Assembly: GCA_023653245.1 (NCBI GenBank)
Contig: JAMNXK010000207.1
Span: forward strand, 1 to 5,201
Reading direction: 5' to 3'
Length of the DNA stretch: 5,201 nucleotides
Source: Tagaea sp.
GTDB lineage: Bacteria > Pseudomonadota > Alphaproteobacteria > CACIAM-22H2
Below are positions 1-5,201 of this stretch, piece by piece (position 1 is the stretch's first letter; every line of letters starts with the position of its first letter). The notes below the pieces were generated by a model, which worked only from the letters and a program-made list of their open reading frames with translations, was not told the DNA's origin and made no database searches. The translations under genes and the position numbers were made by a program.

Positions 1-534
1 CGGCATGCCCGGAACGCCCGGCACGCCCATGCGCGCGGGATCGATGCCCCACATCTTCATCGCGTTTTGGAACATCGCCAGGTTCTGCTTGCCCATCTCC
101 TCCATCGCCCCCATTGAGCTCGGGAAGGGGAACATGCCGCCGAAGGCCTGCTGCATGGCCGTGCGCATCTGCTCTTGGTTGCGCGCGAAGGCGGCCATCG
201 AATTCTCGAGATAGCGCGGCACGAGGGCTTGGAGATTGTCGCCGTAGAACGAGATCAGCTGGCGCAAGAACGCCACGGGCAGCATGTTCTGTCCGCTCTT
301 GCCCTCTTCCTCGACGATGATCTGGGTCAGCACCGAGCGGGTGATGTCCTCGCCGGTCTTGGCGTCGTGGACCACGAAATCCGTGCCCTGTTTGACCATC
401 TGGCAGAGATGATCGAGGGTCACGTAGCTCGACGACGCCGTGTTGTACAGACGGCGATTGGCGTATTTCTTGATCTTCACCGGGTCCTGCGCGGGCGCGG
501 CGTCGTTCGAGGCGGTCGGGGCGGGATCGGTCAT
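1..534 (-). CDS. phaR: PHA synthesis repressor PhaR, N-terminal 178 codons (C-terminus beyond window edge)
   Basis: Reading the minus strand from the ATG at 534 gives an open frame to base 1, so the C-terminus is missing. After a disordered, Ala/Pro/Asp-rich start (residues 1-18) comes the PHB accumulation regulator DNA-binding domain (about 19-80), recognisable from KIKKYANRRLYNT at 20-32 and GEDITRSVLTQII at 61-73. A second conserved segment follows (about 88-116, with LRQLISFYGDNLQALVPRYL), then a Met-rich tail ending in a Gly-Val-Pro repeat. In this family the protein binds both DNA and nascent PHA granules, repressing phasin genes and often itself until polymer titrates it away. The start is supported by AAGG (minus strand, 545-542) seven bases upstream. 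The gene is divergent from the synthase genes, which suits a local regulator. Assignment is by family motifs and is firm. Confidence 0.95.
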   Translation of the reverse strand, partial: MTDPAPTASNDAAPAQDPVKIKKYANRRLYNTASSSYVTLDHLCQMVKQGTDFVVHDAKTGEDITRSVLTQIIVEEEGKSGQNMLPVAFLRQLISFYGDNLQALVPRYLENSMAAFARNQEQMRTAMQQAFGGMFPFPSSMGAMEEMGKQNLAMFQNAMKMWGIDPARMGVPGVPGMP

Positions 535-544
535 GGCGATACCT

Positions 545-561
545 TGCCTGCGAAACAGGCA
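545..561. promoter_or_regulatory. Palindrome next to the phaR ribosome binding site (candidate operator or hairpin)
   Basis: TGCCTG (545-550) and CAGGCA (556-561) form a perfect 6-bp inverted repeat around a 5-base spacer. On the minus strand it ends at the AAGG ribosome binding site of phaR, eleven bases before the start codon. Further GCA/TGC triplets lie nearby at 566-568, 572-574, 577-579, 586-588 and 593-595. PhaR-family regulators are known to prefer TGC-rich, partly palindromic sites, so autoregulation is a reasonable guess. An mRNA hairpin limiting phaR translation is the alternative. The repeat is seen directly; the function is inferred. Confidence 0.4.
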
Positions 562-619
562 CGCGGCAAGCGCAACGCACAAAAATGCCCGCGCACTCGA
601 ATACCTTGGGCCGCCGGGC

Positions 620-649
620 TTGGGTTCGTCACGCAAGCGCTTCTATAGT
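620..649 (+). promoter_or_regulatory. Candidate sigma-70 type promoter of the synthase gene pair (leaderless start)
   Basis: A -10 like TATAGT lies at 644-649 and a weaker -35 like TTGGGT at 620-625, with an 18-base spacer. The -10 box ends only eight bases before the ATG at 658, so transcription would begin at or within a base or two of the start codon. No convincing purine-rich ribosome binding site precedes this ATG, which agrees with a leaderless mRNA. Such starts are common in alphaproteobacteria. The -10 is convincing, the -35 much less so. Confidence 0.5.
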
Positions 650-657
650 GGCGGGCG

Positions 658-1092
658 ATGACCACCGCCGACGAACCGCCGAGCCTCGACGAGCTCGCCA
701 AGAAATATCTCGATCTGTGGCAAGATCAGATGACCGCGCTTGCCGCCGATCCCGAGACCGCGCGGCTGATGGGCCGGTCGCTGCAGCTCTGGGCCAGCGC
801 CGGGCCCGCCGGCTGGCAGTCGATTTGGCAAGCCGCCGCGGACGGACTCAAAGGCCATCCAGGGACCGTGTTCGACCATGCCGCCTTCAGCGCCTTCTTC
901 CAGCAGCAGCCTGCCGCCGGCCAAGCGCGTGGGCCCGCGCCCGCTGGGCCTGCATCTGGGCGCGGCGGCGACGACGTGGCTGAGCTGCGCCGCCGTCTTG
1001 CCGAGCTCGAAACCCGGGTCGCTGGCCTGGCACCCAAGCCTGGAAGCCCGCGCAAAAGCGCTGGAAAGCGACCGCGAAAAAGTCCCGCCTGA
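658..1092 (+). CDS. Small coiled-coil protein, probable PHA synthase partner (PhaE- or phasin-like)
   Basis: This 144-residue protein has no signal peptide or membrane segment. Residues 8-85 are an amphipathic, largely helical region rich in Leu, Ala, Trp and Gln (LDELAKKYLDLWQDQMTAL at 10-28, several further Trp). A Gly/Pro/Ala linker (86-105) leads to a short coiled coil (about 106-124, DVAELRRRLAELETRVAGL) and a Lys/Arg/Pro tail (127-144). Helical body, coiled coil and basic tail recall PhaE subunits of class III synthases, including the short archaeal ones, and phasin-like granule proteins. Its position directly before and overlapping the synthase gene supports a partner role: activating, anchoring or granule-binding. 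I do not recognise it as a named family with certainty, so no symbol is given. Up to 71 C-terminal codons overlap the next gene in another frame. The start rests on the adjacent promoter rather than a ribosome binding site. Confidence 0.72.
   Translation: MTTADEPPSLDELAKKYLDLWQDQMTALAADPETARLMGRSLQLWASAGPAGWQSIWQAAADGLKGHPGTVFDHAAFSAFFQQQPAAGQARGPAPAGPASGRGGDDVAELRRRLAELETRVAGLAPKPGSPRKSAGKRPRKSPA
878..1092 (+). other. Out-of-frame overlap between the small subunit-like gene and phaC
   Basis: If phaC starts at the ATG at 878, the two genes share 215 bp in different frames. With the GTG at 929 the overlap is 164 bp, and with the TTG at 998 it is 95 bp. Both readings look protein-like: one encodes the coiled coil and basic tail of the upstream protein, the other the synthase N-terminus (PRPLGLHL and following, then WHPSLEARAKALE). 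An overlap of this size is much longer than the 1-20 bp usual for translationally coupled genes. Its length depends on the unproved phaC start; a sequencing or assembly frameshift is possible but less likely, since both frames keep plausible ends. Confidence 0.55.
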
Positions 1093-2137
1093 CGCGTTCC
1101 GCGCGGCGATCGGGCGCGAGGTGCGCCGGCGCCTGGGCGAGTATCACGACGGGCTGATCCGCTATCGCGACGCCGCCTATCGGCGCGAAGCCGCGTATCC
1201 GCCGCCCGTGTGGGGCGAGGGGACCTCGCGGCTATACGACTACGCGCCCGATGCGCCGCCGAGCGCGCTGCCGGTGCTGCTCGTTCCCTCGCTGGTCAAT
1301 CGCGCTTACGTGCTCGATCTCGACGCCGAGAATTCGCTGACGCGGTTCTTGGCGGCGCAGGGCTTCCGGCCCTTCCTGGTCGATTGGGACGCGCCGGGCG
1401 AGAGCGAGCGCGCCATGGGTCTCGCCGGCTATATCGACGGGCGCTTGGCCGACGCGCTTTCGGCCGTCGAACGCCTGACGCGCGCCAAGCCCGCGGCGGT
1501 CGGCTATTGCATGGGCGGCAATCTCGCTTTGGGCTTGGCGACCCGACATCAAGCGCGGCTCGCCGGGCTCGGCTTGCTCGCGACACCGTGGGATTTCCAC
1601 GCCGAGCGCGCGGATCTCGCCAAGGGCTTGGCCGACGCGCTCCATCCTTGGTGGCCCTTGGTCGATGCGCTGGGGGAAATGCCACTCGATATGCTCCAAA
1701 GCCTGTTCTCGGCCCTCGATCCTTTGCTCGCGGCCAAGAAGTTCCGGGGCCTGGGCAAGCTGTCGGAGGACAGCCCCAAATTCCGCGCCTTCGTGGCGCT
1801 GGAGGATTGGCTCAACGACGGCGTGGGCCTCTCGGCCCCGGTCGCGCACGAGACGATCGAAGGCTGGTACGTGGAAAACCGCCCCGCCACGGGCAAATGG
1901 ACCTTGGGCGGGCGAACCGTGAACCCGCGCGGCGTCGAGCTGCCCGCTTTCGTGGCGATTCCGGCGCAAGACCGGATCGTGCCGCCCGATTCCGCGCGCG
2001 CGCTGGTCGGCAAGCTCAAGGGGGCGCGGGTGATCGAACCGCCGCTCGGCCATATCGGCATGGTCGTGGGCGGGCGCGGCCGGACCGAGCTGTGGGCGCC
2101 GCTGGCCGCCTGGCTGGGCGAATTGTCGCGGGCCTGA
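878..2137 (+). CDS. phaC: Short PhaC-type polyhydroxyalkanoate synthase (alpha/beta hydrolase fold)
   Basis: The predicted enzyme polymerises (R)-3-hydroxyacyl-CoA into PHA at the granule surface, releasing CoA. Numbering from the ATG at 878 (419 residues), the synthase lipase-like box GYCMGGN (209-215) gives nucleophile Cys211 in place of the Ser of true lipases. Asp365 (in AQDRIVPPDSA) and His392 (in PLGHIGMVVGG) complete the triad. LLVPSLVNRAYVLDL (134-148), SLTRFLAAQGFRPFLVDWDAPG (153-174) and the cap region with WLNDG and WYVENR are also PhaC-like. Class I enzymes have nearly 600 residues; this length is closer to class III enzymes (about 355), which need a PhaE partner. The start is uncertain: ATG 878 has AGGGA (861-865) twelve bases upstream, GTG 929 and TTG 998 are alternatives, and GTG 1121 would avoid any overlap but drop N-terminal sequence. 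It could instead be a PhaC-like paralogue with weak or different polymerase activity. Confidence 0.82.
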   Translation: MPPSAPSSSSSLPPAKRVGPRPLGLHLGAAATTWLSCAAVLPSSKPGSLAWHPSLEARAKALESDREKVPPDAFRAAIGREVRRRLGEYHDGLIRYRDAAYRREAAYPPPVWGEGTSRLYDYAPDAPPSALPVLLVPSLVNRAYVLDLDAENSLTRFLAAQGFRPFLVDWDAPGESERAMGLAGYIDGRLADALSAVERLTRAKPAAVGYCMGGNLALGLATRHQARLAGLGLLATPWDFHAERADLAKGLADALHPWWPLVDALGEMPLDMLQSLFSALDPLLAAKKFRGLGKLSEDSPKFRAFVALEDWLNDGVGLSAPVAHETIEGWYVENRPATGKWTLGGRTVNPRGVELPAFVAIPAQDRIVPPDSARALVGKLKGARVIEPPLGHIGMVVGGRGRTELWAPLAAWLGELSRA

Positions 2138-2151
2138 CGCCGGTCGGCGCC

Positions 2152-2181
2152 TTGCCCGAGCCGGTGCCGCACCGCTATAAC
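2152..2181 (+). promoter_or_regulatory. Candidate promoter of phaA-phaB
   Basis: TTGCCC (2152-2157) and TATAAC (2176-2181) are separated by 18 bases and lie in the 90-bp gap after phaC. Transcription would start near A2188, giving a leader of about 40 bases that contains a hairpin (2194-2210) and the phaA ribosome binding site AGGAGA (2216-2221). It implies that phaA and phaB can be expressed independently of the synthase gene. No terminator is evident between phaC and this site, so read-through from upstream is also possible. Confidence 0.5.
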
Positions 2182-2193
2182 CGGACGACAAGG

Positions 2194-2210
2194 AAACCCA
2201 CCAAGGGTTT
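2194..2210 (+). promoter_or_regulatory. Inverted repeat in the phaA leader
   Basis: AAACCC (2194-2199) and GGGTTT (2205-2210) are perfect 6-bp arms around a 5-base loop. The repeat lies between the predicted -10 box and the ribosome binding site, five bases before AGGAGA. It could be a 5' mRNA stabilising hairpin, a translation modulator, or a DNA operator just downstream of the transcription start. It does not share the arm sequence of the palindrome near phaR. Confidence 0.4.
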
Positions 2211-2227
2211 CGGACAGGAGAGACCCC

Positions 2228-3403
2228 ATGACCGATATCGTCATCGCCGCCGCCGCGCGCACCCCCGTCGGAAGTTTCAACGGCGCCTTCGCGTCGGTAT
2301 CCGCGCATTATCTGGGCGAGGTCGCGATCAAAGGTGCGATGGCGCGCGCCAAGCTCCAGCCCGGCGACGTCGACGAAGTGATCATGGGTCAGATCCTGAC
2401 CGCCGGTCAGGGCCAGAACCCGGCGCGCCAGGCGGCGGTCAATGCCGGCATTCCGGTCGAGAAGACCGCCTACGGCATCAACCAGCTCTGCGGCTCGGGC
2501 CTGCGCGCGGTCGCACTGGGCCTGCAAGCCATCGCCAACGGCGATTCGAAGATCGTCGTCGCCGGCGGGCAAGAGAGCATGAGCCAAGCCCCGCACGCCA
2601 TCCATATGCGCGGCGGCGTCAAGATGGGCCAGGCCGAGATGCTCGACACGATGTTGAAGGACGGGTTGTGGGACGCCTTCCACGGCTATCACATGGGCAC
2701 GACCGCCGAGAACGTCGCGACCAAGTGGCAGATCACCCGCGCCGAGCAGGACGCCTTCGCCGTCGCCTCGCAGAACAAGGCCGAGGCCGCGCAAAAGGCC
2801 GGCAAGTTCAAGGACGAGATCGTCCCCGTGACGATCAAGGGCCGCAAGGGCGACATGGTCGTCGACGCGGACGAGTATCCCAAGCACGGCACGACGCTCG
2901 AAACCGTCTCGAAGCTGCGCCCGGCTTTCTCGAAGGACGGCACGGTGACCGCCGCCAACGCCTCGGGCATCAACGACGGTGCCGCAGCGATCGTGCTGAT
3001 GACCGCCGAGGAAGCCAAGAAGCGCGGGCTCACGCCGCTGGCCAAGATCGTCTCCTGGGCGACCGCGGGCGTGGATCCGTCGATCATGGGCTCGGGCCCG
3101 ATCCCGGCCAGCCGCAAGGCGCTGGAGAAAGCCGGCTGGAAGGCCGGCGATCTCGACCTCGTCGAAGCCAACGAGGCGTTCGCCGCCCAAGCCATCGCGG
3201 TCAACAAGGACATGGGCTGGGACATGGCCAAGGTGAACGTCAATGGCGGGGCCATCGCGATCGGCCATCCGGTCGGCGCGTCGGGTGCGCGCGTGCTCAC
3301 CACGCTGCTCTACGAAATGGGCCGGCGCGACGCCAAGAAGGGTCTCGCGACCTTGTGCATCGGCGGCGGCATGGGCATCGCCATGTGCGTCGAGCGGCCG
3401 TAA
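2228..3403 (+). CDS. phaA: Acetyl-CoA acetyltransferase (beta-ketothiolase) PhaA
   Basis: PhaA condenses two acetyl-CoA to acetoacetyl-CoA and free CoA, the first step of PHB synthesis, in the cytoplasm. The 391 residues match the usual length of biosynthetic thiolases. The acyl-accepting nucleophile is Cys88 in [13 protein letters not shown]. The C-terminal catalytic signatures are [19 protein letters not shown] with His347, and [10 protein letters not shown] with Cys377, matching the Cys-His-Cys arrangement of the Zoogloea enzyme. [10 protein letters not shown] near the N-terminus and [11 protein letters not shown] in the middle are also typical. The ATG has a strong ribosome binding site, AGGAGA, six bases upstream. 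Nothing is truncated or missing. The phaB gene follows after 84 bp on the same strand. A role in fatty-acid or amino-acid breakdown is possible for thiolases in general, but the neighbours make PHB synthesis the best reading. Confidence 0.97.
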   Translation: MTDIVIAAAARTPVGSFNGAFASVSAHYLGEVAIKGAMARAKLQPGDVDEVIMGQILTAGQGQNPARQAAVNAGIPVEKTAYGINQLCGSGLRAVALGLQAIANGDSKIVVAGGQESMSQAPHAIHMRGGVKMGQAEMLDTMLKDGLWDAFHGYHMGTTAENVATKWQITRAEQDAFAVASQNKAEAAQKAGKFKDEIVPVTIKGRKGDMVVDADEYPKHGTTLETVSKLRPAFSKDGTVTAANASGINDGAAAIVLMTAEEAKKRGLTPLAKIVSWATAGVDPSIMGSGPIPASRKALEKAGWKAGDLDLVEANEAFAAQAIAVNKDMGWDMAKVNVNGGAIAIGHPVGASGARVLTTLLYEMGRRDAKKGLATLCIGGGMGIAMCVERP

Positions 3404-3422
3404 GCGAAGAAAAACGACCGGC

Positions 3423-3450
3423 CGGGCGGGGCGAACCGGCGTCCCGCCCG
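3423..3450 (+). other. GC-rich stem-loop between phaA and phaB
   Basis: CGGGCGGG (3423-3430) pairs perfectly with CCCGCCCG (3443-3450); a G-U and a C-G pair inside can extend the stem to ten pairs around an 8-base loop. No T-run follows, so it is not a classical intrinsic terminator. It starts about 20 bases after the phaA stop codon. Likely roles are protecting the phaA mRNA 3' end, a processing site, or partial attenuation that lowers phaB relative to phaA. The pairing is seen directly; the role is inferred. Confidence 0.5.
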
Positions 3451-3487
3451 CCGCAAAACACAACCGGTCTGAACGGGAGAGTGGAAC

Positions 3488-4210
3488 ATGGCACGGGTGG
3501 CGATCGTCACGGGCGGGACACGCGGCATCGGCGAAGCGATTTGCGTCGGCCTCAAGGACGCCGGCTACAAGGTCGCGGCGAATTACGGCGGCAACGACGC
3601 CGCCGCGCAGGATTTCACCAAGCGCACCGGCATCGCCGCGTTCAAGTGGGACGTCTCGAAATACGAGGCCTGCGTGGCCGGCGTGAAAGAGGTCGAAGCC
3701 AAGCTCGGCCCGGTCGAGATCCTGGTCAACAACGCCGGCATCACGCGCGACGGCACGATGCACCGCATGACGTTCGAGCAATGGGACGCGGTCATCCAGA
3801 CCAATCTCGGCTCGTGCTTCAACATGAGCCGGGCCGTCATCGAAGGCATGCGCGCGCGCAAATTCGGAAGAATTGTGAACATTGGATCCGTGAACGGCCA
3901 GGCCGGCCAGTACGGTCAGGTCAACTACGCCGCCGCCAAATCGGGCATCCACGGCTTCACCAAGGCGCTGGCCCAGGAAGGGGCCGCCGCCGGGATCACC
4001 GTGAACGCGATAGCACCGGGCTATATCGACACCGACATGGTGCGCGCCGTGCCCGCCAACGTGCTCGAGAAGATCGTCGCGCGCATTCCGGTGGGGCGCC
4101 TGGGCAAGGCCTCGGAAATCGCGCGCGGCGTGTTGTTCCTGGTCTCCGACGATGGCGGCTTCGTCACCGGCTCGACCATGTCGATCAACGGCGGCCAGCA
4201 TATGTACTGA
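3488..4210 (+). CDS. phaB: Acetoacetyl-CoA reductase PhaB (NADPH-dependent, SDR family)
   Basis: PhaB reduces acetoacetyl-CoA to (R)-3-hydroxybutyryl-CoA, the monomer used by the synthase. The 240-residue protein is a complete short-chain dehydrogenase: the cofactor loop TGGTRGIG (8-15), NNAG (81-84), Asn106, catalytic Ser134, Tyr147 and Lys151 in the YAAAK motif, and PGYIDTDMV (177-185). The stretch SVNGQAGQYGQVNYAAAKSG is characteristic of PhaB rather than of FabG, which supports the specific call. Arg12 after the glycine motif fits a preference for NADPH. The start has GGGAGA (3475-3480) seven bases upstream. Codons 125-134 use AAA, GGA, AGA, ATT and TCC, unlike the rest of the gene. It lies downstream of phaA, probably in the same transcript, and is followed by a probable terminator. 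Confidence 0.96.
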   Translation: MARVAIVTGGTRGIGEAICVGLKDAGYKVAANYGGNDAAAQDFTKRTGIAAFKWDVSKYEACVAGVKEVEAKLGPVEILVNNAGITRDGTMHRMTFEQWDAVIQTNLGSCFNMSRAVIEGMRARKFGRIVNIGSVNGQAGQYGQVNYAAAKSGIHGFTKALAQEGAAAGITVNAIAPGYIDTDMVRAVPANVLEKIVARIPVGRLGKASEIARGVLFLVSDDGGFVTGSTMSINGGQHMY

Positions 4211-4235
4211 GCGCCGCGTTTCGCGCTAAACGGGG

Positions 4236-4270
4236 AAGGGCCGCTGGGGAACCGGCGGCCCTTTCGCTTT
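4236..4270 (+). terminator. Probable intrinsic terminator after phaB
   Basis: Bases 4236-4247 pair with 4252-4263: nine perfect pairs (AAGGGCCGC with GCGGCCCTT), then a G-U and two G-C pairs, closed by the stable tetraloop GGAA (4248-4251). The stem is followed by TTTCGCTTT when its last T residues are counted, an interrupted T-tract. It lies 25 bases after the phaB stop. The weak T-tract means termination may be incomplete, letting the next gene be expressed by read-through. Confidence 0.75.
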
Positions 4271-4281
4271 GGGGGACCGGC

Positions 4282-4680
4282 ATGGCCATCGTCAAACCGC
4301 TGAACTACGAAGACGCGAGCCCGCGCGCGCGCGCCGTGTTCGACGACATCAAGGCGACGCGCGACGTGCCCGACGTCAACAATTTCTGGAAGTCGCTCGC
4401 CCACGATCCGGCTACGCTCGAACGCATCTGGGCGAGCCTGAAACAGGTGATGGCGCCGGGTGCCCTCGATCCCTTGACCAAGGAAATGATCTACGTCGCC
4501 GTGTCGATCGCCAATGGCTGCGAATACTGCACGGCCTCGCACACGGGGGCCGCGCGCGCCAAGGGCATGAGCGAGGCGATGCTCGCCGAACTCATCGCCG
4601 TCGTCGGCATGGCGTGCCAGACCAACGCGCTCGCGAACGCCTACCGCCCCGAGATCGATCCGCAGTTCCGGGCGACATGA
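4282..4680 (+). CDS. Carboxymuconolactone decarboxylase / AhpD-like family protein
   Basis: This is a complete, soluble, all-helical 132-residue protein of the CMD/AhpD superfamily. The signature is AxSxANGCEYCTASHT: Cys80, Cys83 and His87 form the CxxC...H redox motif of AhpD-like proteins, with Glu68 just upstream, as in the proton-relay residues of that family. True gamma-carboxymuconolactone decarboxylases usually lack the CxxC pair, so a thiol-disulfide or peroxide-related activity is more likely than aromatic breakdown. The exact substrate cannot be told from sequence. A purine-rich GGGGGA (4271-4276) lies five bases before the ATG and directly after the terminator stem. The same frame stays open far upstream (from 1210), but only the part from 4282 reads as a family member. 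Its stop codon overlaps the start of the following permease gene. Confidence 0.88.
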   Translation: MAIVKPLNYEDASPRARAVFDDIKATRDVPDVNNFWKSLAHDPATLERIWASLKQVMAPGALDPLTKEMIYVAVSIANGCEYCTASHTGAARAKGMSEAMLAELIAVVGMACQTNALANAYRPEIDPQFRAT

Positions 4681-5201
4681 ACGTCCGCGCCGCCACGTTG
4701 GTGGGCGCCGGCGCCGTCGCGCTGTGGTCCACGCTCGCCGTGCTGACCGCGATCGCCCAGCCGCCGCCCTTCTTCGCCTGTGCCGTGGCCTTCGCGCTGG
4801 CCGCAGGCATCGGGCTCGCCAAGCGCGCGGCGAAGGGCGAAAGCCTGATCGCACCCTTCCGGCAGAAGAAGCGCGTCTGGGCGCTCGGCCTTTACGGGCT
4901 GTTCGGCTATCACGCGAGCTATTTCGCCGCGTTGGCGCTGGCCCCGCCGGTCGAGGCCAATCTCTTGAACTATCTCTGGCCGCTCTTGATCGTTCTGTTC
5001 GCCGGTCTATTGCCGGGCGAGCGCTTACGCTGGTTCCATCTCGCCGGCGCGGGGCTGGGCCTCGCGGGTTGCGTGCTGGTCGTGGGGTCGGGCGCGGGGG
5101 CGGGCGGGTTCGAGCCGTCGCAGCTGCTCGGCTACGGATTCGCACTGGCGGCGGCGGTGATCTGGTCGAGCTACTCCGTGCTCTCGCGCCGCTTCGGCGA
5201 C
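4677..5201 (+). CDS. EamA/DMT-superfamily permease, N-terminal 175 codons (C-terminus beyond window edge)
   Basis: The ATG at 4677 shares ATGA with the stop codon of the preceding gene and opens a frame that runs off the right edge. The product is highly hydrophobic. Apparent membrane helices lie at about residues 4-26, 31-48, 68-90, 94-112, 119-137 and 149-168, separated by short basic loops (KRAAKGE, RQKKR). The early ALWSTLAVLTA, the PPPFFA...F segment and ANLLNYLWPLLIVLFAGLLPGERL are typical of the first EamA repeat in inner-membrane drug/metabolite exporters; the ATLVGAGAVALWST start is reminiscent of YddG-type aromatic amino acid exporters. A full member would have about 280-300 residues with a second EamA repeat. 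The substrate is unknown. Overlap with the upstream gene implies translational coupling. Confidence 0.88.
   Translation, partial: MNVRAATLVGAGAVALWSTLAVLTAIAQPPPFFACAVAFALAAGIGLAKRAAKGESLIAPFRQKKRVWALGLYGLFGYHASYFAALALAPPVEANLLNYLWPLLIVLFAGLLPGERLRWFHLAGAGLGLAGCVLVVGSGAGAGGFEPSQLLGYGFALAAAVIWSSYSVLSRRFGD

Noticed and set aside
635..642. AAGCGCTT palindrome in the spacer of the 620-649 promoter, considered as an operator
   Set aside because: Eight bases is too short to argue for a specific site without conservation data or a second copy near another promoter here.
175..648. A 157-codon plus-strand frame opposite phaR
   Set aside because: It is the complement of the phaR coding sequence, whose conserved domain is unmistakable; no family resemblance is seen in this frame.
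2138..2149. Small inverted repeat CGCC-GGTC-GGCG right after the phaC stop, considered as a terminator
   Set aside because: Only four base pairs and no T-run follow, which is expected by chance in sequence this GC-rich.
1232..4201. A 989-codon antisense open frame opposite phaB, phaA and phaC
   Set aside because: Its composition (His, Asp, Arg, Ala-rich) and lack of any recognisable motif match a shadow of GC-rich genes on the opposite strand, which carry clear catalytic motifs.
1210..4680. A 1156-codon open frame on the plus strand spanning phaC, phaA, phaB and the AhpD-like gene
   Set aside because: phaC, phaA and phaB share one frame, and strong G/C third-position bias leaves this other frame free of stops. 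The translation is Arg/Gly/Ala-rich low-complexity sequence until 4282, where the real AhpD-like gene begins in the same frame.
4021..5145. A 374-codon antisense frame opposite the AhpD-like gene and the permease
   Set aside because: The translation is Arg/Pro/Ala-rich without motifs, while the plus strand encodes clear CxxC and membrane-helix features.

Overview
The window is a polyhydroxyalkanoate (PHA, most likely polyhydroxybutyrate) locus from a high-GC bacterium. The proteins (PhaR, PhaA, PhaB) and the strong G/C preference at third codon positions point to an alphaproteobacterium, plausibly of the Rhodospirillales type. That placement is inference from family resemblance; no search was run.

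Layout. Positions 1-534 (minus strand) hold the N-terminal 178 codons of phaR, the granule-sensing repressor of PHA genes, cut by the left window edge. A 123-bp divergent intergenic region (535-657) carries a palindrome beside the phaR ribosome binding site and a promoter facing right whose -10 box lies so close to the next ATG that the mRNA is probably leaderless. On the plus strand follow a small coiled-coil, basic-tailed protein resembling a PHA synthase partner subunit (658-1092) and a short PhaC-type synthase (878-2137), overlapping by up to 215 bp in different frames. After a 90-bp gap with its own promoter and a leader hairpin come phaA, beta-ketothiolase (2228-3403), and phaB, acetoacetyl-CoA reductase (3488-4210). 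A strong GC stem with a GGAA loop (4236-4263) probably ends this transcript. Beyond it are a small AhpD-like/carboxymuconolactone decarboxylase family protein (4282-4680) and the first 175 codons of an EamA/DMT permease (4677 to the right edge), joined by an ATGA stop/start overlap.

How the genes work together. PhaA condenses two acetyl-CoA to acetoacetyl-CoA, PhaB reduces it with NADPH to (R)-3-hydroxybutyryl-CoA, and the PhaC-like enzyme, perhaps with the small upstream protein, polymerises it. PhaR would adjust expression to granule content. The last two genes have no obvious role in PHA metabolism.

Most of the window is an ordinary PHA cluster. The parts most worth a second look are the long out-of-frame overlap between the small subunit-like gene and phaC, the apparently leaderless start of that pair, and several hairpins placed next to ribosome binding sites. 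I see no RNA genes, mobile elements, CRISPR arrays or long repeats.
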